Assembly (NCBI RefSeq): GCF_051622035.1
Contig: NC_135360.1
Location: 2,290,001 to 2,354,000, forward strand
DNA: 64,000 nt
Origin: Arctopsyche grandis
Lineage: Eukaryota; Arthropoda; Insecta; Trichoptera; Hydropsychidae
Direction of reading: 5' to 3'
How positions within the stretch are numbered: the stretch's first letter is position 1; every line of letters starts with the position of its first letter. Made by a program: the position numbers and the translations under genes. The notes beneath the pieces were generated by a model, which saw nothing but the letters and a program-made list of their open reading frames with translations, did no database searches and was not told the DNA's origin. Below, one piece after another: positions 48,011 to 60,300 of this stretch.

Positions 48011-48162
48011 TATGTTACTTATAATGTAATTTGAAACCATTTAAATAAATGGAAATAACACAAATACATCAGTTAATGGATTTTCAATCTACTTTTTTGT
48101 AATTTATGAACCCTTAAAATTTTAAATAGTCTGCTAGAAACATTCTGTATAACGATAGTATA

Positions 48163-48168
48163 TTTATT
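48163..48168 (-). terminator. candidate polyadenylation signal of RELCH
   Basis: AATAAA on the minus strand, about 135 nt past the RELCH stop codon. No equally clear signal was seen for IQGAP on the plus strand. Confidence 0.4.
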
Positions 48169-48302
48169 AAAAAAAAACACAAACTAATAAATCTTCCTTA
48201 TTTTAAAACGACACATTTTACAATACATTAACTTATTTATATAATATAATATATCTATGTATATATATATGTATATGTATTTCGTTATATTTATGTATAA
48301 TA

Positions 48303-51300
48303 TTATTTCTTTTTAAATATATTCTGCAAATTCATAGCCGGCTTGGACTGTTGAAACATTTGTGTCATCCTTCTTCCCACCGATTCAGAATTGGCTAAAA
48401 GAGACGGCAACGTGTGTCCACCGATGCTTGTGCCGTGCTGTTGCTGTCCGGAATTGCTCGGGTGCTCCTTAATTTGCACTTCGCTCGACGTGATCTTGTA
48501 TATCAGCGATTTGACGGTGCATTTGTACTCCCAGGATAAGACATCCAGGCTTTCGAGCCTCCTGTTTTACAAGAATCGTATTAAAAAATCACTCGCATAC
48601 TTGCAATTGTGCTAGTCTTCGACCTTTACCTGAGCGCCGGCAGCAGAACCGTCTGAACGAACTGATCGCATATCTTTTTGTGCGTCGCCAGCTGCAACGC
48701 CGAGAGCAGCTCTTCGAGCAGGCCGTTAATAGACGACACGTTGCCGGAGTTGAACATCGGCGAATAGCACAGCGTGGCCAAGTTCTGTAACACTGAACGG
48801 AAAATATGTCAACGCTTGACACATACATATATGAAATCGAGATGTGTCATTGAGTTACCTCTATTTTGACAGGTCGGATCGTCGTTTTTGACGACTTTGT
48901 GGAATGTTTTAGCGAGGCATATCGTGGTGAAGGAGCCGAGGCCGCCGTTGGTCTTCTCCTCTATCGCCAGACTCTCCAAGGTGTGCCAGCTCTTGTCTAG
49001 TATTGTCGGATACAAGTCCGATCGACACACTATTGATCCTAAAGATTTGATTGCGTTGCATTTGACGGCTCTGAAGTTAAATTCATATTATTTTATATAC
49101 GGAAAGTTGACATATGATAGATTGACGGGAAAAATGTGCTTATGTACATGGCCGAGTCGCTGACTAGCGTGACGATGCCGGGGATGATGCTGGAGTTCAT
49201 CACTTCCTCGGTGGGGCTGCCCCATTGCACTAAATAGTCGAATAGGGACGCGATGTATGCTCTGACTTGTTCGTTCGAATGTACTATACCTGAAATCGAG
49301 ATGAATTAATAATACTAAGCTACATTTTATTTCTTGGGGTAGTATGGATTTGTTGATTCGCATTGGTTTATGGAGGATTTAAAAGAGTAAAAAAAAAACT
49401 TTGATAATAGAACAAGAATTAAGATTCGTATCAAAATTATTATAATATAATATATATAAAAACGGACGCGATGTATGTTTGTATGTGGGTATGTGGTGGA
49501 CGCGTCGACAAGTATGGAGATTTTATAAAAAAAAAAATTTTAGAATGCCAGGAGTATACAGTAACATGCAGAGAAATCGCATCACTTTCAATTGTTCGAT
49601 GTTTTCGATTTTTTTTAATTACATGAAGCTATACACAAGTTTTTTTGGTTTTATTATTTGATTTCAACTACTAACATGTTTTACGATTAAAAAAGATTAT
49701 TTATATTTTTAAATTAAGGCGAGATACGAATTTTAAAAAAACATGCAAAATAGGGCATTTTTCTTATATGTATTTCAAATGTCTCTAGCTAAAATAATAT
49801 TACAGTATATATTTTTCTATGAATTAAAATACATAAGCAATGAACATATGACAACAATAAATAGTAATATAATAATTACTAGACAATCGTCTTGCTTCTA
49901 TGATGGGATGGTACCTGCTGGCGGGGACAATACGACTTTTTTTAGTATGTCGTCCGAAATTTCTTCAAACCATACATTTTCAACAGTTTTTTAACTCATA
50001 ATTTGCCCCAGGGTGTTGTTTTTATTCCCTTTGCTTTATAATAAATAACATGCCCATAAATATTCGATAGGTTGTAAGTCGGAGAACGATGTATGTGTGT
50101 GTGGGTATGTGGCGGACGCGTGGACAAGTATGGAGATTTCAAGAAAATAAATTTTAGAATACCGGGAGTATACGTTATACATAGGGATGTGGCACGATGA
50201 CCGATCGTGTCGAGGAGAGGTAGGGAAGTGGGGACCTGAGCGTCTGACATGTGCTCCTGATATTGAGCACCTGAGTTGGAACGGATGACGTCGGCATCAG
50301 CATAGGAACGCATACATGACAGACAAACGGAATAAATAAAGATGAAACCATCATACATTGCCAGATCGCCGTGAGTGCAATATTGAAAACAGTCGGCTGC
50401 TTATTCGAGTAAATCACCAACGGAACACCGATAATAATGGGGGAGATCGAGCACAATCCACAGCATATACACCACCTGTCGATCATAATAATATACATAC
50501 TTGCGTATATAAAATTTGTTTCGTTTCATATTTCAAAACGATTTGTTAAACCTTTTAATCGAATTTCTAATATTCTCATCATCTTCATTGTCGCATGTGA
50601 TCGTTCCTAAATATACGCTTATCAATATTGGACAGAATTGATTTCTGTATTCGGGCTTTATGATGTTTTGTTCGATTTTGTTCAGCTCCGACTCCATCAT
50701 CTGTCTGATGAAGGACTTGGTAAACTTTTTACCGAACACGACGTTCCAAGTGTTGAAAAAATCGATGAGGGCATGAACAGTTTGGACGTTGGCCGGATTC
50801 CTGTATGTGACGAGTAAATATAGAATCTTGTTCAACCTGTAAAGAAAGCAAACTTTAACACTTTTTAGTACTACGGTAATTAGCCTGGCCCTGGTCTATA
50901 GTATATTATATAACAAAATCATCTACAATGATACTCGTATTCACTGCTATTACTGTAGTATTTACCAGTTGTTTATCAGCCAATCCCTCTCGTACCACGT
51001 AGATTCGACATCGTTCTCCGACATCTCGTAGAATACTTGGATCAGCTTGAACGGGTCGATCGAATCGTCCGTCGCCAGATACTTGAGATCGTGAAACGGC
51101 CTGTCGTACAAGTACTCGGCTATCTTCTGCATTGCTCTCGAATTGTACGTCGATGCGGACAATCTGTCCTTCACAGTGTCCACGTCGACAACGTAAACGA
51201 GAGAGAATAGTACGGTGTTGCTCAGTATTTTTAAGACGATGACAGACTGCTCGGCGTCCGCAATCAAGTCGCTGAGCCTCTCCAGCAAGTGCGGACAGAA

Positions 51301-54300
51301 CTCGGTGTGGAAGATCCCGTTAAGAAGAGCCGTCCTCGCCAAAACGGGAGCAAAAGTCTCGATGCACCTTTGCGAAATGCCGACATCTGAGTCGAAGGCT
51401 AAAGTGAAGAATAGGCTTTCTATTTGAGAGTATTTTGCGAGATTCGCCGTAGGACAGATCATGATGGCTCCGGACAAGCCTTGCTTCCGAATTGAAACGT
51501 CTCCCGAGTCACACATGGATAGCACCATACTTAAAAGAAGTGAGTTGACCAATTCCAACTGTAATAAAAAAAAACTTATGTTAATACAATCCAGCAGTTT
51601 CAAAGCTACGGCAAAAAATATGAAACGAAAAAAAATCATTCAGCTTGGATAATAAAAAATTTTGTACAATCTAATACGTAGGTATCATTTTGAAAGAGAC
51701 TTTGTATGAAGTATTTTTGGTTGGGAACTTCGAAAACCAAACAAAGTTTCTATGACGACAATTCAATTGGTTGAATATTATATTTTTTTTCGATTCATAT
51801 AAATTTAATAATAAAACAAATGAATATTTACTATTAGATTCGCCATGTTCAAGCTGTTTATGTTACAAATACTGAGCGAAGCCGGGTAAAACAACTAGTT
51901 CTATATACTTAAATAACAGAAAATCTTCATTGGAAAGATTTTGATTCAGTTTCAGTCTAATTCGATATGGAAACAAAAATATAGCTTTGGAGAATTCAAT
52001 AGGTATAGTAGTATAAAACTAAAACGGTCGATTTATACACGATAGGTTGCCAGATACTGCAAGCTAGTTGAAAATGGGTACGAATTAACAGTGCATTTAG
52101 AAAAATAACTTTGCTCCTTAGAACGAATCATTTGCGCATTAGAATAAAAGAATTGCGCATTAAATAAATATATTTCTGTTAAATAAAAAATGTTACGTTG
52201 AGCAATATTTTAAATTTTCCGCATTGAAAACGAATTAACGGCGCAATTAACCTTTCCCTTACGGTGCCAAAAACATCCGCGCGCTCCGATGATATGTATT
52301 TTGTACACATAAATTGACGTAATTCGTAATTATATTACGGAGGAATACAAAAATTCTGAACCTCGTATCTATTACATTTCATATCGATATTCCCATTATT
52401 AGAGTCGAGTTGTAGTAAATACATATCACAGGGGAGGAAAGGTTAAAGACTCACTGAAATGTACGGAGCCAAGGCGATCGAAGCTTCAGCTCCCAAGATT
52501 CGCTTCTCCAGCGATTTGCTATTCAGCATCTCCCAGAAGAATCCGAGTAAATCGCTGTCTATCCCGCAGTTTGTTTCAATATTCCATTGCAACAATAGCA
52601 CCAGTCCTATGCAGATTAAGATTATTACATACAAACAGCCAAATGAGGTCGACTGACTGTATACTCATATTATAAATACAAATAATGTATACCTGATATG
52701 ATTAAAGCTCTATCGTCTTTTTCCATTTTTTTTCTCAAATTCAATAACAATTGTAAAAGTTTGTCGCGCTGGGCTTGTTGCGGTTGTAAAAATATCGTAC
52801 ATATTAATAAAGGAATAACTTCATCTCTTTTAACCAACAAAATATTGGGAATGATCTGAAAAAATTTTACATTTAATATACATATGTATAACGGGCTGAA
52901 AACCAGACTGGTACAGGTGACATTTAAAAAAAAATCTGGTTTAAGTGCTAAAATTATTAATAGCATATATGAAATGCTATTATTTTAGCACTTAAACCAG
53001 CTTTTTTTAAAAATGTCACTTGTACCAGTCTGGTTTTCAGCCCGTCATATGTAGATAAATCCTCGGAACTCAAATGTGACACATTCATAACAAGAGACTC
53101 CGTTAATCAAAATTGCACGTTTGCGTTCCGTGGATATGTACTGACGAATTTTAATAGCTTACTTTAGGAAGAGCCGTCGTGACAACGTTTAGAAATTGCT
53201 GAACGCTTATCGGCTGGTTCGCATGCGGAATGTCTTTCAAAAATGCATTATCACTCGAGTACTGTATATCGCAGAACTTCATCAATATCGACTTGTACTC
53301 GTTGGGCAAATCACTGTTCAGGTGCAAAAGATACAAAAATTGGTGCTACTTTAGTATGCGGTCTACTTCACATATCTACATTAATATGCGATCTACCTTC
53401 ATGTTTTTTCTTTAATATGTGGTCTCAGTTCTCGCGTGTGACACTGAGACTGAATAATACCGACCCTAACAACCTAATCTTAAATCAATAGGGCCAACCT
53501 TAACTTAACCTAACCTATCCTGACCCTTATTTTATTTATTTTATTTTTTTATTTTAAATAAAATAAAATCCTGACCCTTAAATAAATAGTTGTTGGCTGC
53601 TAAGATATCTTTTTTTTAAGTTTTATTTCAACAATATTATCACAAAAAAAAAACATAGCTTAACAGCCAACACCTATTTATTTAGGTTGTGGCTATTTGC
53701 AGGTACTATATCTACAAATTATTGGCTATTCGCAGGTACTATATCTGCCACAGGCGCAAAGCCTTCTGCGCATGCGCGTAAACTGTCACTGTCAGCGTGT
53801 TTACTGTTAAAATTTTGTTTTAAACCTCTTAAAATTTAGTTCGAACTCGTAAAGTGACGTAGAGTAAAAAATATAATACAAATTAGTTAATATTATTAAT
53901 TGTTAGAAAATTATTATCATATACAATGTATAATACCTACATACAAGTAAAAGCCGCGAACTAGCTAAATGATATAAATCTATTATAATAACGTGCGAAA
54001 TTTATTTGCCTCATGTATGTGTAATGAACGATTGATTAAACAAGTCTAGCATACATTAAATGTAAGAAATTATAATCGGATTATAAGTTATAAGGCTTTG
54101 CGCCTGTCGCAGATGTAGTACCTGCAAATAGCCAATAATTCGCAGATATAGTACCTGCAAATAGCCACAACCATTTATTTAAGGGTCAGGATAGGTTAGG
54201 TTAAGTTAAGGTTCGGCCCCATTCATTTAAGATTTGGTTGAGACATACATACATATTGTATCTGCTGACGATCTTTTGATAGAAATGCTTCGACAACAAA

Positions 54301-57300
54301 AATTGTAATAAACATTTCGTTGCTACGATACAAATAGATACAAAAAATAGTCGACTGCGATTCAAAGGTAGATCGCATGCTAAGGTAGACCGCATACTAA
54401 ATAAGTAGCACCCAAAAATTACTATGTAACATTACAAATGTATGATTGATAGTAAGTGGGTGAGCAAAATGGTACCTGTTTATCCACGCTTCGTTCTTTC
54501 CTTCCGCGTTGTTGAAACTTTCGTCGGTCAGAGACTTCATGGTTCTGATGATCTGCTCCCGCTCCCAATCGTTTTCTATGTGGTCGTTGAAGCTCGAAGT
54601 ATCATCGAGCGTCGTTTCACTCTCGTTGCGCTTCGGCTCGTGCGAACACTTAACCATGTGATCCTCGACCATCACGGCGGGCTCGAACGAGCTGACGTTC
54701 GAACCATCTTTTTGAGAGCTGAAAACCAAATATTTTACTTTACATATGTACATACTTGGATATCATACAAAGGTCAGATCTGGCATTTGTACTGCCTCTT
54801 AAAGATCAGAAAACCGAGACTGTGGGTTAGGTTGATTAGCCGTGGCAATTATCTCGTTCCAATAGTTTTCGCGTTAGAGTGGAGCAAGCAAGAGCTGCAT
54901 TCTTAAAATTGAATAATGTCCTAAACACACGTGATCTCAGTATAGCACTCCCACTTGGACTTATACGATGCTACGTTTTCAGCATCCTTCTGTATGGGAC
55001 AGAAACATGGACCCTGACAGATGCCACGTGCAAAAAACTACAGGCCTTTGAGATGTGGACATACAGAAGGATGCTGAGAATCTCATGGGTGGCGCGTCGT
55101 ACCAATGCCGAGGTGCTAGCCCTGATGGGAAAGCATGTCGAAGTGCTCAAAAGTGTGAAAAGGCGTAAATTGGAGTACTTTGGACATGTGATGCGGAACG
55201 AGAAACACGATCTCCTGCGCCTTATAATCCAGGGGAAAATTGTGGCTTAAGAAAACATTGTGGCTAAAGAATCTTCGGCAATGGTACGGCTTCAGCACCC
55301 GAGCACTATTCCGAGCAGCCGTTGATAAAATACGAATGGGACGTCTAGTTGCCGACGTTCTGGGAGGACATGGCACGTGAAGAAGAAGAATAGTTTTTTT
55401 TATTTTATTTTTTATGATAACACATACCAGGAAGGCATTACAGGCAACCCCAATGCGCCTTCCTGGCCAATTACAAATATTGCAGCATTTTTAATTATAT
55501 AAGTAACTGGATTACGAGACACTGAAAAACTCGCAAATCAATGAGACATCTATCAAATCGTACACAAACTTATTTATTGCACATTAAACAAACATAAATT
55601 ATTGGTGACATATTGTATATATAGGAAGGATTTTGGCCAATTTTTACCGTTTCAACAATGAAATCAGAGAAAATTGGCAAAGTCTGATAGGAAACGATCA
55701 ACCTGGAGTCATAAATCCAGGTCTAACCAGCAGCATACTCTGAAAAATTCATTTTCACTCGAGGCCCGGTCCTGGGATCCAACCCGGCACCTCACGACGC
55801 TAAGCAGAAGCTTAACAACCGAACTATGCTGCTGGCTTAACCTTTTAACCTTTGAAGGATCGAACGAGTGCCCCGAACAGGGGTCGCGTAACACCCCAGT
55901 ATTTTGTGATCAAAATACAGCTTTTCTCAATACAAATGGTTCAATATATATCTTATTAATCATTTTATACATAAACATAAAAAAAGTTTTAGTCGTATAT
56001 CATGTTTTTGACTATTTTTGTATTAAAAAATAACGACATGCAAACGCACATATGTAGGTAAGGCCAACGGGCGACAAAAGCTACGCGCCCAAAGCGACGA
56101 AAGCAATAACTTACGAAAATATAGCTGTCTCTTTCTCTCGCATTGATTCATCGATCAACAAGAATCTGCAAGCGAACAGTCAAAAACATGACTTATCGCT
56201 ACCGCCTTTAAATCATACTTTGGAAAGTAGAAATTTATAAATGTATTTTTTTACGATGTACCCCTTTACTAAATCATACAAAGGCTATTAAAATAAATTT
56301 CTTATAGTTCATTGTTGTACAGCTGTACGGACGCCAGGTGCTCAATCGAGTGCCCCCTGAAGTCGGTTTTGTGAGATAGCTCGTGGTAAGCGTGGGCGGG
56401 GCTGGTTTCCTCACGGTGCCTTCCTTCGTCGTCGGTGGTCTGGTCTCTGCTGATGATGGCTGCTCTGCTCTGTCCCTTTCTCTTTCGTACAGTGTGCGTG
56501 GGATGCGTGATGTGGAAAAAAGGCGGGAAATTGTAAACCAATGAAAACAGGGCGTAAATCTGTTTATGCATTGTGACTGTATTTTGTATAAGTTATACAG
56601 AGATCAAGCAGGGGGGAAAGGGGGGGGGGAGTAAACAAAGTAACCACGCGTGCTTTTTGAGGTTAGCTGAGTTGTCTGCCTTCTGAACGAAGACAGACCA
56701 GGTTTCCTCTGGTGCACACCGGACGGATACTGGAGCTGGTCTCCAAGTATAGTCAACCATCACCAGTGGCCGAGCTGGTGATTTCAGTGGCGAGGAGCTA
56801 ACTTTGCGTTTATGCCGAAGCCGTTGGCGCGCAACTGTGAGTGGCCGTTAGCTGTCAGGGTGGCCAGCACAAAAATATATTGGCCAAATCGTGGGTCGTA
56901 AGGCCACGAAAGCCGATCATCAGACATAGTCTGAACAATAGCTTTGAAAACCACATAGTTATTACTAGAGGTAGGATAGTCACAGTGCTATCCATTGTTC
57001 GGCAAACCTTTAACAATGCATTTACAACCTTTGAACAATACACGGCCCCCTCAGGCTCCGGTGACTAGTTATTACGAAAAACGTAAAAATTGAGGCACTT
57101 GCATACCTCACTTCGGTGAGGGAGGGTTAATCAGAAATGAGACGATTACCTTCCTCCGTTTTTATCGCTGTCGATCATCTCGAACTGGTCCGGAGTGAGG
57201 CTGTTTGTGGAGACGCTGCTTCCGTAGTAGTTTTGAGTGGCGTTCTGTGGAAGCGGTTGCATTTCGTCATCAATGTTTTCGATTTCACTCGCGTAGTTGG

Positions 57301-60300
57301 CCGCCAACTCTGCGGAATTATCCTCGCGGTTGTACAGAGTGGTCTCCGAGCTCGGCACGTCCGACGTGGGACTCGTGAGCGAATTCAGACTGGCCAGAGC
57401 GGCGTCGTACAACTTTTGATAGTTCACCTTGTCCGTCTCGAGCGCTAGTATTTGCTTCTTTAAAAACACTATCTCTTCGTTTTGCTATGAAGAAAATTTG
57501 CATTATTTCAATTGACATTTTTTTTTTTACTTTATCTATGTATGTACATAGTCTATAGCAATAGATGAAGTTTTGTGATCATGCGAAAATTCCAACTCGA
57601 CATTTTGATTGATTCGAACTCAGAATCGATCGCTGATCACGTTTTCATGATCTAGAAAAAATGTGTGTGTGTATTTTTTGAACACCGTTAGTCCTATCGA
57701 ACTGAACCTTAGTATCGGTTACTGAAATTCTTATCGAAACAACGTTAATTTTTTATATGGTACCTCCCATTATAAGTGTCCTCTTTTTTTTAAGTTTTTG
57801 AATCCAATTATCTTCCAAATCGCTAACTGAATTTTTAAAATATTTTTACCTGAACCGGAACTACGGTACTTTTACTCTAGATAATCGAGGTTTTTTATGT
57901 TTCTCTCTGAAACCTTTTGGTTTATTGAACTGAAATTTCATATCTGGAAGTTTATGCTTAACCTTTCCACCGCGTACGACTACTATACATGTCCTAGCGA
58001 ACATGCCCTCAGCGCGCGAGACACGCATAGATGTCTTGGAAGTTCCAACCTGTATAAGAGCCGTCTATTGTGTTAAAAGTTTATAACTTGGTTGAAAATA
58101 TTACTAAATGTATACTTTACCAAATTCAATGGATGGCAGTAGTCAAAAAAAATAAATATAGGTTGTAAAATTCAAAAAAATATTACAACCTATATTTATA
58201 GTCGAAAACGCGATAGCAAAATCCGCAAAAAAGCAGCCGCGTACAGGGCATGTTCGCTAAATTTGGTGACGCGGGCAAAGGGTTAATACCAAGTTATGTA
58301 TAAAACTTGGTAGGCATCCGTCAACCGGAAGAGGCAGTTTACTCTTGTTCGATTTTTCTTCCACTATTTTTTTCGACCCCTTCAACATGTGTGCGCTTCA
58401 CGAAAAAATTCAAATATAATTCTCGTATCGATTTGATGAAAATACAAAAAAAATCACTAAATTTAATAAACCGAAAGTGGGATTTTTTTCTCTTAGAAAA
58501 GTGAAAAATTTTGTGACCACAATTCTTTCCACACCCCTGAACGTATCAAGCTAAAAATTTATATTTGTACTGTTTATGTACTAACTTAGATCTGATAAGG
58601 TTTTGGTCAGAATTCGTAAGCCGGAAGTAGTATTTTTTTTTAAAACAATATTTCATTATTTTATTTTGACCTTTTAAATTATTTTTATTTTGTTGATATT
58701 TAATGTGTATAATAAGTATAGTGATTTTAAGTAATAAAAAAATTTCGAACAAAATCCGACAACCGGAAGTAGATCTTTTGCCTCTTATAAGTTTCACAAC
58801 ATTTGTGTTGAATTTGCATCAAAACGCTGTCATAACCGGTATGTGTGAATGTGTATGTATGTTTAATTATCTGATTTTGTTTTGTGACCTTCTTATATTC
58901 CTCAAATACATAGACAAAGTCACGGGTTGGTCACATCCGAATTTTTTTGAATATTATATTACTGATAATGTGTACTCACATCGGTGAACGAGTTGACACT
59001 CTCCACGGCAGACTTACTCTCGGGATATAAAAGGTATGTGGAGTTGCTTTCGCTCAAGGCCAATTCATCCGTTTGCGTCTCTTGATGGCAGTTACTCTTC
59101 GTTGGATGATTTGCTGTCTCTCCTCTGTACATTGATATGAGACCTGCAGGACGAGGTACATTGAGACCGACGTCATCCCAACATTCAAAATCCTAAAATA
59201 AAATGCACCTGAATTAATAAATCTGTTAATGATTAGCACCAGGGGCGGCTCGTGACTTTAAAAAAAGGTGGGGCAAGGGGAAACAAACCCCCCTCTCCTA
59301 CATATAATTTTTCCCCAAAAAAAATCTAACTTAATAAATTTTTAGTAACATTTTATGCAAGTAAAATGCCTTTTTTTTATAGCAAATTATCGATTTCGTT
59401 CATTGTGTGCGTGAATATTTCCACAGTGGCCAAAGAAAACCGGTTTTGCTTGATACATTACGGCGACACGTACTGCTGTATAGTATGAATAGATGTTTTC
59501 GGCTACTGCTGTTACGTCTACGCCACGTTAGACATGAATGTGTTCATATATGTATGTAAAATGCTAGTATGAATAGACAAACTTTATAAAGGTAATTTCA
59601 TCTCCTAAATGAGTTTTTCCGAAGTTGAAACCCATTTCATTGTGATTTTTAGATCAGAACTACGAAAAAAATTCTAGACAAAATCTGGATTCTGCATGAA
59701 TGCAATTCACACTACCCCGTGAGGAAAAGTTTTACTTCAATAAGTTGTAAAGGTGCACAAGTAATAGTGATATTTTGAACGAGTATAGTCAATCGAGCCA
59801 ATACATACTGAAAAAAATAAAAAAATACACACTTGTTCGGGGACTTCGTCCGAAAATGTGATCGACGTCAATTTACAATCTTGTTGGAGCAAATATTCGT
59901 ATATGAGGAAGTTGAGCGCCCGTCTCTCGTGCGGCTTTATCGAGTCTTCGTTCAGGATCTTCTCATAGCCAACGTCGACAGAGCTCGAGTCGCACTCTAT
60001 AGACGTGGAAGCACATATTGATACACATCTCTTTTTCTTTTTCATTATAATGAAATTTGCAAGTAAATATATTTATTTTATTTATTTATATATATTTTAG
60101 CTATCAAGCTAATTTAAAAATACATCTTAATTATTATACTTAACTCTAAAATTTATAATTAACTTATATGTACTGTCCCTCACAGAGGTGTCTCTTCGCA
60201 CCTCGCAGAAATGCATCCATGTTTTTAGCAGACCTGACGCACTCAGGGAGGGCATTATACATGAGCACACCCCTGTGAAAAACACCCCCAGCCGTCTTAT

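Noticed and set aside
49914-49985. FEEISDDILKKVVLSPPA followed by a GT donor as the missing RELCH exon 12
   Set aside because: The outgoing phase fits, but no acceptor with the right incoming phase lies after the upstream stop. The upstream text (PIEYLW) indicates a transposase relic.
51838-51880. Minus-strand MANLI segment as an extra RELCH exon
   Set aside because: Exon 9 (ending 52455) and exon 10 (starting 51558) join in phase and match family continuity. This piece is part of an inserted repeat.
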